DNA from: Lepidostoma basale
Taxonomy: Eukaryota; Arthropoda; Insecta; Trichoptera; Lepidostomatidae
Direction of reading: 5' to 3'
DNA: 64,000 bases
NCBI GenBank assembly: GCA_022606425.2
Contig: JAHDVF020001599.1
Coordinates: forward strand, 1 to 64,000
Below are positions 43,012 through 53,019 of this stretch, piece after piece. A program made the translations under genes and the position numbers. The notes beneath the pieces are model-generated. The model was not told the DNA's origin. It was given only the letters and a program-made list of their open reading frames with translations, and did not search any database. The first letter of the stretch is position 1. Each line of letters starts with the position of its first letter.

Positions 43012-43910
43012 TTTTTTTTTCTTCGGCCTGTTGTGATTATCCGCTCCCGGACATATGCCTCCTCTCGTATTTTCTACTCCCTTCTATCCTGAGTGATCCG
43101 CATCCAGGTACTTTCTGCACTCTTCCGGATATCGTCGCGCCATTGCAACTGTGGGCGCTCAAATCCACGCTTTGCCGTTTCTCGGGAACCAGCATAGCAG
43201 TCGCCTTGTCCACTTTTCATCTGGGTCACGAGCAACGTGTCCCACCCAACGCCACTTAAGGGTTGCGGCCAACTTGATGACGTCGGAGACTTTTGTCCTG
43301 GCTAGAATGTTATAATCTCTGTCCCATAAGCCAGAGGTCGGCAAACTTATTTGCCAAAGAGCCAAATATGTACATTACAACGATTTAAAAAAAATAAAAG
43401 CCAATTCTGTTTTTTTGATTTACCAAACATTTATTATAATTTCAGAACTTTATTAAATTACGGGTACCTACGCTGAATAAAATTTGATATTGTATTTAAT
43501 AAACATTTTATTCCTTGATAAAAAAATAATATATAATTAAGAAATCCATAATGAGACATCTTATTCAAAAATTACGGAAAAAAAAACCTTGTAACACGTG
43601 CGCGACTTGCAAACACGACAAGCGCCGACCGCCGTGAACTTATCAATGAAACTGGCGAGAGGACTGCTATCCAACGCCAACCAGACTTATTGAAACGCGA
43701 GAAGAGTCTCCCTCGCACCGCGCACCCCGCAGTCGTCACCCGCCGATACCATCGGCGCGTCTTGCGCGTCTGTCCGTGAACATTTGCCCCGGAGTCGCAC
43801 TTAAGAGGCTAAAGAGCCACATGCGGCTCCGGAGCCGCACTTTGCCGACCTCTGCCATAAGCTTATTCCCAGCATAACTCTCTCCATTGCTCTATGTGTG
43901 ATTATTAGCT
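43012..43910 (-). pseudogene. LINE-D relative, 3' end, split by a hAT MITE
   Basis: Left part 43012-43331: the minus strand reads DYNILARTKVSDVIKLAATL, then KWRWVGHVARDPDEKWTRRL and CWFPRNGKA, with (CTT)n-like T-rich text at its end. Right part 43863-43910 continues GCTTATTCCCAGCATAAC in the same element. Removing the MITE and one TSD copy restores the LINE. Confidence 0.75.
43332..43854. mobile_element. hAT MITE, 523 bp, with 8-bp target duplication
   Basis: The ends are CAGAGGTCGGCAAA at 43332 and TTTGCCGACCTCTG at 43854, a 14-bp perfect inverted repeat. The flanks are CCATAAGC at 43324-43331 and again at 43855-43862, an exact 8-bp target-site duplication, the hAT hallmark. AAAGAGCCA blocks lie just inside both ends. 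No transposase is present; it would have needed a hAT transposase elsewhere. The interior is AT-rich to 43600, then unusually GC-rich (43605-43800). Confidence 0.93.
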
Positions 43911-44074
43911 TTTTGGCACTTTTTATGACATTTTTATATAATCCATGTTTTATTTTATTTTTTAATAATATCAGTGATTTATTTAAACAATAATAATTGC
44001 AATTACAAAGATTATTGTGATTTTTTAAAATATTAAATTATTTTGACAGGTATCCGGAACAATTAATTAGTTAC

Positions 44075-44320
44075 TAACTAACTAACCATCACGCCGTCTC
44101 CTCGAAGGGGTAGGCAGAAAAAAAGTACTGCCACACTTTTCGTTTCCTGACATATTTCACTCTCTTTCTCAGCATTCATACGTCGTGTCATGCACGCGCG
44201 CTGATTTCTCTGACTCCTCACGTGGCCGATATTCAATATTTGATTTATTTAATTTTGTCACTTTTTCTCGGTCTTCCTCTATTTCAAGTTCCATTTACAC
44301 TGTCACAATTAATGACTAAA
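44075..44320 (-). repeat. LINE-A 3' end, degraded
   Basis: AACTAACTAACCATCACGCC (tail), CATGCACGCGCGCTGATTTC, CTTCCTCTATTTCAAG. Frames broken. Confidence 0.75.
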
Positions 44321-44564
44321 AAATAAATAAAGTATTTATAAAATATTCTACGATGAATATAATAATTATAATATAATTCCATTAGAATTATCTTAATTTC
44401 TTCATTATTAATTGGGTAATTTAGGTGAAACATATATTGTATACTGTATTTTCCAATTTTAAATCCAAATTTAAATGCGATTTTGAAAACATATTAGATT
44501 TTAATCATTGTTCAAGCGACGGAAAATATTTAATTCGATAGTGTTTGTATTTTTATCTACTAAT

Positions 44565-44752
44565 TAAAACGAACGAAAACGCCTGTTTTCTAGAAACTTT
44601 TGTAGTTCATGGAAATGATTTGTTTATTATTTTTGAGGGATTATCAAATGTATGTAGGATATTTGCCAATGCATTTGAAAGGCTGAACATGTCATTCTAA
44701 TGAAAAATAATAATATTTTTAGAAAATTCGTGTTTTCAATCAAATTATTTAT
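44565..44752. repeat. F4 palindrome, eroded
   Basis: AACGCCTGTTTTCTAGAAAC on the left; GAAAGGCTGAACATGTCATTC and TAGAAAATTCGTGTTTTC on the right. Confidence 0.5.
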
Positions 44753-45319
44753 TTATTATGGAGGTTTATATCATTGTTCAAGAAACGATAAACTTTATTC
44801 ATCTAAAGTTTTTTCGTTGCAGTTATTTGTATATATTATATAAGATAAGAATGAATAAAGTTGGATTAATTTTTGGCTTTTCTTTCTCGTCCTTTGTTCA
44901 TCCATTACAAAAAAGAAAATGAATTAGGAAAAATAAGTTCATTTCAAGTGGAGAAATCGGCGAGCGTAAAATGGTCGTGGCGCTTTGGGCGAAATTGGAG
45001 TTTTCTTGTCAAATAAAGAAAAGGTGTATTTCCGTTTAAATTTTCTAATAAACGAGGGTCGGGAATAATACCTGGGTTTTGTTTATCAGAGAAAACGTTA
45101 AAGACCTGTTTTATTATCTGGCGTTAAGAAGAAAAACATTATTTGTTTTCAAAGTCTTATTTATCATAATGAAATATTTCATTTATTAAAAAATAAATGT
45201 TCATGTCAAAATAAAAACAGAATTTATGAGCTAAAGACGCCATTTACGAGTATGTCCTGGGTGATAAATTGATTACTGAACGATCTTAACATATAATGTG
45301 AATACATTTTTGTATCTTG
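44753..45319. other. No feature recognised
   Basis: AT-rich unique sequence. Confidence 0.35.
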
Positions 45320-45456
45320 CTAGAGAGCGACGTGCGTGCATGACACTATGAATGAATGTCGAGGAAGCGAGAGATATATGTCAGGAAAGAACAATGTGGC
45401 GGTCCATCTGCCTTCTCCTTTGGGCATGATGGTGAGATAGTTAATTAGTTTACTAC
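45320..45456 (+). repeat. LINE-A 3' terminus
   Basis: CGACGTGCGTGCATGACAC, then GAATGTCGAGGAAGCGAG and a TTAG-like end (AGTTAATTAGTTTA). About 135 bp. Confidence 0.75.
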
Positions 45457-45569
45457 TAAGTGTGTTTTTATTTAATGTTTGATACTTTTGATTAATTGAA
45501 AACACATATGAATTATGTTTTTACATCAATTTCTAATATTTTGTTGTCTAAACTTCTTTTCTTATTATT

Positions 45570-45910
45570 TATGTATCAAGCCGGTTCCCCCAAGGTTGAA
45601 TATCACTTGAGATTACATGTCCCTGTCTTGTGCAATTATAAACAGCGCCTCCACTCTTCTGATCCCCGTCCAATCACGTATATTCCGGAGCAAGAAGATC
45701 TGTCTTTTACGGACATCTCGATGATCCTCTGTTTTGCCTTCTATGATTAGGTGCAGCAACTACTACTTATCTCCTCTGAATACATGCTTCAGGTAGGACA
45801 CCTTCCGAACCATGACGTGACCCAAAAATAATTATTGGATAACATCCGGATTGATCATATCGGTCCATGGAGTGCATACCATTCTACGATGACGACATCC
45901 ACATTTTCCA
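45570..45910 (-). pseudogene. LINE 3' end related to LINE-C
   Basis: CGGTTCCCCCAAGGTTGAA at the left resembles the LINE-C terminus without the (CTT)n tract. ACCCAAAAATAATTATTGG and CGGTCCATGGAGTGCATACC align loosely with the DRISN region of LINE-C. No frame survives. Confidence 0.5.
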
Positions 45911-46014
45911 AAATACCAATTGATTTCACTATAAAAAGAATTCGTAAAGGTTAAGAAATCTTTATTTCTTACTTTAACGTAGCGAAGGTTGATTATTTAT
46001 TATTTGTCCAAATG

Positions 46015-46088
46015 AAAAAGTCTGTTTTATAGAAGTTTATTTTTTAAGGTTCTGTCATGTGACGCCTTGCAAATACATTATCATTAGA
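46015..46088 (-). repeat. F4 arm, eroded
   Basis: AAAAGTCTGTTTTATAGAAG then ATGTGACGCCTTGCAAATAC, a degraded left arm. Confidence 0.4.
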
Positions 46089-46223
46089 TAAAGATGAACG
46101 TAGTATAGTCGAAAGAAGATAAATGATATTTTCGATGGAATCTTTTTTACATCCATGTCTCTGATATCCTCTATAAGCGGTCGAAGGTGAGTGCCAAAGG
46201 ATTATTATGTACCCAAGGATTAT

Positions 46224-46550
46224 TATGTATTATGAGCCACGGAAAGAGCCACGAAAAAACAAAGGTCATTGACATCATCCACCGGGTGGCGACTCTAGAA
46301 TTGCAATTAGTAGGGCACATAGCCAGAAGCTCAGATAAAAATTGGATAAGAAGACTGCTGACTTTGAGACCGTGGACGGCAAAGAGAAGTGCAGGGCGAC
46401 CACAACTACGGTGGAAGGATGATTTGAACAGACACGTCGGAATAATCTGGATACAGTCTGCACAATATAGAGTGACATGGAAGCGAATGGAAGAAGCCTT
46501 TATCCAGGAGTGGACGGAAATAGGCTGAGGAAGAAAAAGAAGAAGAAAGA
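46224..46550 (+). pseudogene. LINE-D ORF2 C-terminus, 113 codons open
   Basis: The frame 46187-46528 is open: KVIDIIHRVATLELQLVGHI, ARSSDKNWIRRLLTLRPWTA, KRSAGRPQLRWKDDLNRHVG, SAQYRVTWKRMEEAFIQEWT, EIG stop, then a GAAGAAGAAAG tail. It is the best-preserved LINE-D copy. The HIARSSD and GRPQLRWKDDL motifs define the family. The first 12 codons belong to the flank. Confidence 0.85.
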
Positions 46551-47268
46551 AGATTACTACGAATAATAACAATAATAGTAATTGAATAATAACAGCGTAA
46601 GTAAATCATTACTGACATGTACAGAAATATTAATATTATCTCTTAGTTGCTTATATCAGTAGGGTATTTACTAATTAGTTATAGCTGCATTTTCAGAAAC
46701 CATTCTATTATGCCACCTTCTTCAGAAAATAAGGAAAGATAGTATTACTCAATGCATTATTATAATGTATTGTATTGAAAATATTATGTATTGGAAAAAA
46801 AATCTATAATGTTTTAGATATATTTAAAATAAATAAATGAAATGAAAAATGAAAATTATGATCCATGATGATATGTAATTTTTATACTACAAATAACAAG
46901 TGATATAATGATTGTCATACGTTGAATATGTGATTACTTTTGTTTTTTAATAAGTATGTAGGTAGACACTTTTCTTTTACTCTAAAGCTAACTACACAAA
47001 ATTTATCAAAATTCAAGAACAAAGTGAACAATACAATTAAACAGTTCCTCGATTTGATGAGTGAAATCGTATTTCAATGAGACATTTAATCTTCCTTTAC
47101 CATTATCCTTAATTAATTGTTTCATCTTTTCAAGGCTTTCCAGATAGAAAAAAACCTTAATTTTAGACATCATTCCGAGAAATTCAATTTAAACACTCGC
47201 AACTTCTTGGAATTATTTTGAAGCCATAATTTTTTTTGCATACAACAGTTCGTTTGAACCCAATTACG
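46551..47268. other. No feature recognised
   Basis: AT-rich; no supported gene. Confidence 0.35.
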
Positions 47269-47492
47269 ACCTTCGTGGCCGAGTGATAAGTGCTCTGACT
47301 GCCACCCGAAGGTCCTGGGTTCGATTCCCGGCGATGGCGGTATGATTGTCACACTGTCTTTGGTCTGGTGCTAATTTCACCAGTGAGTAATTTGATCAAT
47401 CAAAATGATAGCTATACCCTTTACATCGATTTGGCTCGCGCTGTAATGATGTAAAGAGCAATTCAACAAAATAATAACAATAATAATAATAA
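47269..47492 (+). repeat. tRNA-derived SINE, best copy
   Basis: GACCTTCGTGGCCGAGTG (A box), then B box GGTTCGATTCC at 47318-47328, a perfect RNA polymerase III internal promoter pair about 35 bp apart. The body has GATTGTCACACTGTC and TTTGGTCTGGTGC. The 3' end TTGGCTCGCGCTGTAATG leads to an AATAATAACAATAAT tail. It would depend on a LINE for movement; the (ATA)n tail does not match the TTAG, GAA or TTGAT tails seen here. Confidence 0.85.
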
Positions 47493-47539
47493 TTACTGTA
47501 TACACTTTGATAACGATAACATAAATTTATGAAATTGAT

Positions 47540-48003
47540 AATAAAAACATAAATTTGAAACTCCGCCAGAGAATGATCAAATGCTATGTGTGGTCTGTTT
47601 TATTGTATGGATGTGAAACATGGCCCTTAAAAGTCAACTCAGTGAACAGACTGGAGGCATTTGAAATGTGGCTCTATTGCTGAATGCTCAGAATTCCCCG
47701 GACAGAAGTCCTGGAGCGAGCTAGAGTTGACAGGGAGCTGTTATCAACTATCAAGTTTCGGAAGATTTCACATCTGGGTCATATACTGCGTGGGGAAAAG
47801 TACCACCTTCTCCAACTGATATTGGTGGGGAAAATTAAGAGACGTCGAGGGCCCGGTATGTCCTGGCTGCGAAACGTGAGGGAGTGGACCGGCATCTGAA
47901 GTACGGAGGAGCCGTTCCGAGCAGCGCAGGACAGGGACAGATTCGCCAAAGTGATCGCCATCGTTGGGGGGACCCAACAGGGCACTTGAAGAAGAAGAAG
48001 AAG
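47540..48003 (+). pseudogene. LINE-C ORF2 C-terminus with (GAA)n tail
   Basis: Reads LRQRMIKCYVWSVLLYGCET, WPLKVNSVNRLEAFEMWLYC, stop, MLRIPRTEVLERARVDRELL, ISHLGHILRGEKYHLLQLIL, MSWLRNVREWTGI, stop, DRDRFAKVIAIVGGTQQGT and GAAGAAGAAGAAGAAG. Two internal stops and a small deletion where the other copies have DRISNA. It aligns closely with 39003-39515. Confidence 0.85.
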
Positions 48004-48103
48004 TATACACATTGCATTATAATATAAAATATACGAGTATAATAAAATAAAATAATAAATAATTAATACATAAGTTACGAGACTCAATATTATTGATTCT
48101 TAT

Positions 48104-48238
48104 GACTTGTGATAGGTAGCTTTTATTTTATTGTCTCGTGAATTCTACACCAGACCAAAGACAGTGTGACAATCACCCTGCCATCGCCGGGAATCGAGCC
48201 CCGGGACCTTCGATATGCTGATCATGAAGGTTGTCGTA
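48104..48238 (-). repeat. SINE, minus strand, head and body
   Basis: GTGAATTCTACACCAGACC, AAAGACAGTGTGACAATC, then the B box as GGGAATCGAGCCCC. The A-box region is altered (GATATGCTGATCATG). Confidence 0.65.
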
Positions 48239-48364
48239 ATCTACTTATTTTGAATATAATTTCAAGACTATGACAATTTGAGACTTCTTCGTAATCATTA
48301 TCAGATTATACGAATATTTATTTTAAGATAAACTTAAGGATTAAATCTGTAGAGTTTCATAATG

Positions 48365-48562
48365 ACAAACTTTTAATGAATTAAAGCGCTGTTTTTTCCA
48401 CTTGAGTTTATTTTTCTCGACATATTTCGAAGACTTTACTAGTTCATCATCGAGATATATTGATAGAGTTTATATCGTTCTCCTCATGATGAAGGTGCAA
48501 AGCTTACGAAACATGTCGAGAAAAATATACATAAAAGTAGAAAAAAAACAGTGTTTTAATTC
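48365..48562. repeat. F6 hammerhead-like palindrome
   Basis: TTTTTCTCGACATATTTCG on the left and CGAAACATGTCGAGAAAAA on the right, with inverted TCATCAT/ATGATGA blocks within. Same order as 9890-10085. Confidence 0.7.
48478..48522 (+). ncRNA. Hammerhead-like motif (F6), good stems, mutated box
   Basis: Stem I TTCTC/GAGAA (5 bp perfect), box CTCATGA (G5 is C), extra T, stem II GAAGG with CTTAC (weak), GAA, ACATGT, C. The G5 change should abolish cleavage, but the fold is conserved. Confidence 0.35.
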
Positions 48563-48734
48563 ATAAACAATATTTTAAAATATTATAATATACGTCAAAT
48601 GGCTGTTAAATAGGTGTCTATATTGCAGAGATAACGTAAACATAGATTATCTATTTATAGCTCTCCATTAACAATTATGGTGCCTGCTACACTAAGTAAC
48701 TAACATATTCGTATAATATTAACTAACAATTTTC

Positions 48735-48832
48735 ATAGATCATCGAAGAGATCTCATTTCAACGACATTTATTCTACTTTCTTCCCTCTTTTGCCAGTTC
48801 CATGATTCACTCCCATACATAAGGGACTAGTA
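48735..48832 (-). repeat. LINE-A internal fragment
   Basis: AGAGATCTCATTTCAACG, then TTTGCCAGTTCCATG and CCCATACATAAGGG: about 95 bp of the SEAWNWQKK-MRSL region. Confidence 0.65.
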
Positions 48833-48864
48833 GATATATTGAACGCTTAGGCATGAACTCTGTG

Positions 48865-49510
48865 GAAATCCAAAGTATTATACTTAGAAAATTGAAAAAC
48901 TTTGTTTAATCCACTATTTAATAAAAAAATATTAAAAAACACGACATGTTTCGGAGGACACCTCCATCTTCAGGTGTAAAAATATAATAAAAACTAAACA
49001 AAGAAATATTAATAAAAAACGCATTTAAAATTCAAATGTAAAAATTAACCTTTGCTATTGGTTATAAGCAGGTACTAACAATTATTTTTTAACAAGAACT
49101 AATAAATAATATGAAATATGAATAATACATGATGATAATAGAAAAAAAAAATGTTATTTAGAAAAAACGTAAATTTGAAAATACATAATGATTAATTTGC
49201 ATTTGATTGGGAATGGGAGCTTGGGACATTAAATGTAGACAAAGTATAATATTTAAGGAGAAAGGAGTAAAAGAAGGAATCTGATTATTAATTATGTTTT
49301 CACCCAATTTCACCGACTTAAGGATTTCAAATTTTTCATGTTTGTTTAAATTATTGCTATTGTTAACCGTGTGAAGAAATTTAGTTTAATTTTTATCGAA
49401 ACTATGGTCAAATTCAATAAAATGGTTAGCCATCTCCGAAACATGGCAACACGTGTTTTTAATTTTTATTTATTAAATAGTTTAAGAAAGTTTTTCAGTT
49501 TCCTAAATAT
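48865..49510 (-). mobile_element. Penelope-like element 3' end with hammerhead-like motif
   Basis: From 49430 downward the minus strand reads MANHFIEFDHSFDKN, stop, TKFLHTVNNSNNLNKHEKFE, ILKSVKLGENIINNQ. HFIEFDHSF followed by FLHT, a Lys/Asn loop and a final E-ILK is the C-terminal pattern of Penelope-like ORFs after the GIY-YIG catalytic core. About 200 bp of 3' untranslated sequence follow, then the F3 motif on the same strand at 48939-48977. A second F3-like block (CCATCTCCGAAACATGGC) at 49420-49445 adjoins the left of this reading. The arms repeat at 14775-15350. Confidence 0.55.
48939..48977 (-). ncRNA. Best hammerhead-ribozyme candidate (F3)
   Basis: In 39 nt on the minus strand: stem I ACAC, box CTGAAGA (canonical CTGANGA), one extra T, stem II GGAGG/CCTCC with a 3-nt loop, GAA, stem III ACATGT (self-complementary, no loop), C at the cleavage position, stem I GTGT. 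All conserved bases except the extra T agree with a type I hammerhead. With no loop in stem III it would be expected to act as a dimer, as described for minimal hammerheads of Penelope-like elements. Whether it cleaves is untested. Confidence 0.55.
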
Positions 49511-50504
49511 AATACTAGTAGATATGTATGTTTCCTAAATGTCTTCAACAAGATTGTATACTTATTATGCTGGGTTTGTTTTTGATATTAAAAATACAAA
49601 TACGCAACATAAAGGATGCCTATACAAAGCAAGTGTTTTCTGTATTCATGAATATATTTTCTTGTCGATACAATTATTAACTTAAAAAAACTGTTTGTAC
49701 TATGTTTCCGACAAAGCGATTCTGTGAACCAGATCTTAAATGGATGTGTGTCACTTGTTTAACCAAATACAACAAAATTAAATTACTTCAAATGAGGTAT
49801 TCTGATGCTCAGCAATACTTTGATTGTATACTACCCTGACATAACAGTAACCTGTACTAAAATCAACATCCCCTGTCCAACATTTCATTAACAACCCCCT
49901 ACCAAAGTTGACTCCGCGAGCTACCCTCATCTCTGCGTATCGTATTAAACCAACCCCAAATTAATTCTATGCCCTTCCATCCCTTTCTGAAGGGTTTCTC
50001 TTATCTCATCCCCGCGTCATACTGCTGAAAGTCACATCAAGTCGTGACTGACAAATTATAATAAAAGTATTGTTTTTTCGAATAATGAATACTAATGAGA
50101 AAGCGAATAGTATTTTCTGTATAAATATATTCATTTTGTTTTATAAAGCGGATTTGTTGAATGACTTCCATATTTTCCTTGTCAATAAACATCACAATAA
50201 GAAGTGTTTTAAATTATGGAGATCAGAAGAATGTTTATTTGGTTTTCTTCTTCTTTATCGTCACCCATCTTCCGTCCACTGATATGTCTATTCCATTTTA
50301 CTCTACTCGTCCCTGTCTTGCTCCTTCCGTATTAAGGTCGTTACAGCTACTCAGACAATATGATCAGGTGGCTCTTAACACTCCATTTCATTATCTCAAG
50401 CAAACTTTATCACATTAATAAAATTTGTTTAAATATTTGTTTTAAATAGTCCATGGTTTTGGCCGAAACACTATGATACTTCAACATTAATACTGTTAAA
50501 ATTT
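49511..50504. other. No feature recognised
   Basis: Mostly AT-rich. 49830-50030 is pyrimidine-rich (CATCCCCTGTCC, ACCCTCATCTCTGCG) with no readable frame. Confidence 0.35.
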
Positions 50505-50700
50505 AAAACACTGTTACAATATCACAATTTCTTTTTATTCACTGAGAGTGTCGTGACACTATTTCGCCAACTGATGTTGGCATCATCAGGTGTTACAATA
50601 AAATACAGTTTATTGTAATATCCGTTGGAAAACAGCTGTCACGACAGTCCTAGTGAATAAAAAGAAACTGTGATATTATGACAGTGTTTTAAATTTTAAC
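50505..50700. repeat. F5 hammerhead-like palindrome
   Basis: Outer inverted text AACACTGTTACAATATCAC and GTGATATTATGACAGTG enclose two facing arms, GTGTCGTGACACTATTTCG and AAACAGCTGTCACGACAG. CCGAAACACTATGATACTTC just outside (50464) recurs inverted near 56230. Confidence 0.7.
50551..50593 (-). ncRNA. Hammerhead-like motif (F5) with intact core
   Basis: CTGATGA at 50583-50589, extra T, stem II GCCAAC/GTTGGC (6 bp perfect, loop ATCA), GAA at 50563-50565, ATAGTGT, C. The core is fully canonical and stem II perfect. Stem I pairs poorly. Confidence 0.4.
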
Positions 50701-50995
50701 AGTAATAATATTTGTTTTGTATTCATTATATTTTTACATATTTGTAATGTAATCTTATTTTATTTGTGTGTAAAAAAAAAGTGTTGTTACAAAGAAAGAA
50801 AAAAATATATAATTATTATTCCGCAACACAAAGTAATGGTGAATAAAGAATATTTTAGCCTATAGCTACATATGGTGTAAAATCATTTATTTTTTATCTT
50901 CATAAATACACTTTTTGTTCAATAGAAAATGGGAAGTTCGTATCCTTATACAAAGTACATTTAAACTGTAAATTAAAAAAAAAACTTAGTTTGAT

Positions 50996-51246
50996 GTATC
51001 GCAATTGTATTTTTATTTTACGCGATAGCTGTTTCAACCTATGTTGACATCATCAGGTGGTACAATAATATATCAAATGTAAAATTTTCGTGATTTTTCG
51101 AACCTTTATGTGTATTTGTTCCTATATACATAAAGGTTCGAAAAATCATGAAAATTTGACAATGTATATATTATTGTAACACATGATGAGGTCAACATAG
51201 GTTGACGAAACAGGTGTCGCGTAAAACAAAAATACAATTGTGATAC
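50996..51246. repeat. F5 251-bp palindrome with two facing hammerhead-like arms
   Basis: GTATCGCAATTGTATTTTTA at the left is mirrored by AAAATACAATTGTGATAC at the right. The arms match through the hammerhead-like block and on to TAAAGGTTCGAAAAATCATG at the centre. Matching may extend further out (AAACTTAGTTT versus AAACTTTGTTT). Confidence 0.85.
51179..51222 (+). ncRNA. Hammerhead-like motif (F5, plus arm)
   Basis: Box ATGATGA (C3 is A), extra G, stem II GTCAAC/GTTGAC (perfect), GAA at 51207-51209, stem III ACAGGTGT, C at 51218, then GCGT. Stem I pairs at three of four positions. The minus-strand arm (51021-51060) has CTGATGA intact but lost two bases before GAA. Confidence 0.35.
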
Positions 51247-51266
51247 AAAAAACAAAGTTTTTTATA

Positions 51267-51448
51267 AGGATTAAATGCATCTCAATAGAGACAAAGATGT
51301 TAATTGTTTTCTGGGAACAGAATTTGGTGGCCGAGGCGCTTACAGGACTTATGACCTGTCATTTGTTGGGTTGAGCGATCGCTTTATGTTTTAAAAACAT
51401 TCCCCGTTCCACTCTTCTTATGACCACCATGTCTGACAATTTTTTTTT
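51267..51448 (+). repeat. FB1 A end and partial core
   Basis: AAGGATTAAATGCATCTCAA, then GACCTGTCATTTGTTGGG and CATGTCTGACAATTTTT. It follows the F5 palindrome directly and stops in a poly-T run. Confidence 0.7.
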
Positions 51449-51544
51449 TTTGCAAAGTTTTTTTAATTTAACAGTATATAATGTCAAAAGATCATAGTTG
51501 TTTCGACCCAAAAATTGACTATTTGAAATATTATATATTTAGTC

Positions 51545-51992
51545 TTACTAACTAACTAACTAAATAACTAACCATCACGCCATCTCCCCGGAGGGGTAGG
51601 CAGAAAGAATGGAACGCCACACTGTTCTGTCCTGACATACTTCTCTCGATTCCTCTACATTCATACATCTTGTCATGCACGCACGTCGATTTCTCCGACT
51701 CCTCATTCAATATTTGATTGATTTGATCGTGCCACGCTTTCCTCGGCCTCTCTCTGTTTCTAGCTCCGTTCACGCCGTTTACATATACCTTATTTACCAT
51801 TCTGTCTTCACTCATTCTTTCCATGTGTCCAAAGCATCTTAATGTCCCTTTTCTTATTTTGTTCATAACAATTTCATTCGCACCACATTCACTTCTTATA
51901 CTTGCATTTGTCACTCTGTCATATACAGATTTGTCACACATTCGTCTTAGAGATCTGGTTTCTACTGCATTTATTCTTTTGCCAGTGCATAT
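51545..51992 (-). pseudogene. LINE-A ORF2 C-terminus
   Basis: The minus frame 51552-51941 is open: MCDKSVYDRVTNASIRSECG, RKGTLRCFGHMERMSEDRMV, NKVYVNGVNGARNRERPRKA, WHDQINQILNEESEKSTCVH. A short deletion shifts the final block. Tail (CTAA)n at 51546-51575. Confidence 0.85.
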
Positions 51993-53019
51993 TTAGTCGT
52001 AGAATTGGTATTCTTCAATAAAACTTATATTTTAATGAAACGCATATGCGAACTAACAAAAAAATCTTGTACATGTATTGCTGAAAGATAATCATGTTTT
52101 ATTTTCTTTGGTTGTAATAATCTCATATAATGTAACCATGATCATGCAAATATAATTGTTGCTCTCCAGTTTTTTCGTTTTCCACTGCAGGATGGCAGAG
52201 ATACGTTATAATTTTATTTCGTGAAAAGCTTTGGAAATGAGATGAAAGCCCCCTCGACACTTCATAATACTTTTAGGCACAAATACGAACATGTCTGTGC
52301 TTTACGTTTCCGTGTGTTTGACTTTCTGTGAAATTCGTTAACGATAACCAGTTTACGTAGAGCTCAAATATGAGTCTTTCAATTTGCCTGAATGAAATAT
52401 TAAGCACTCAAGAACGGGAATCATGTTCCGTTTTAGGCCAAGTCAGAGATCGGCAACATTTTATTTTACTTAAAGCGTCTGACTAAATTTAAATGTCGTT
52501 TTGTTTATGTAAATTGGCAATCCATATAAGATAAAAATATTGGAATATTTTACACGTAATACTATAATAACTGGTTCTGATTTTGAAAATTTGGTTTGGT
52601 TCATGTGGTGCTTCCGTAAATTTGGAGATATTTCGTGTATAAGTGAATTGTTTTAGTTAATTTGATTATTGCCACACATAATTATACTTAATTGTGACAC
52701 GTAATACGTTTGTACTGTTTTGATGTTAAAATTATGCAAGATTTTTCGTTTATATAACGAATTTCGATAGGTGAAAACTTTTTTTTCATTTGTTCCAATG
52801 ACAATTTGAATAATTTCTTCAAAATTATTTTAAAGTTCTTGCTGGTGTTGGTTTATTTTAAGTGCCTAATTACAGCTAATAAAAAAAACGGTCGATACGT
52901 GGAACGTAAATTAAATAGACAATAGGTATGTGCACCATCTAAAAATAACATTATGTATTAACATTTTTATTTTATATTGTATCGTTGTATTTTATATTAT
53001 TTATTTTATAGTTTTTTTG
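51993..53019. other. No feature recognised
   Basis: Unique AT-rich DNA. 52190-52460 is somewhat GC-richer but has no supported frame. Confidence 0.35.

Noticed and set aside
43332..43854. A direct-repeat (CRISPR-like) or satellite explanation for the repeated AAAGAGCCA blocks
   Set aside because: They are sub-terminal repeats of a hAT MITE with clear ends and duplication; the genome is eukaryotic.
47269..47345. Possible functional tRNA gene
   Set aside because: A and B boxes are good, but the acceptor and anticodon stems do not form and the sequence continues into a SINE body found elsewhere.
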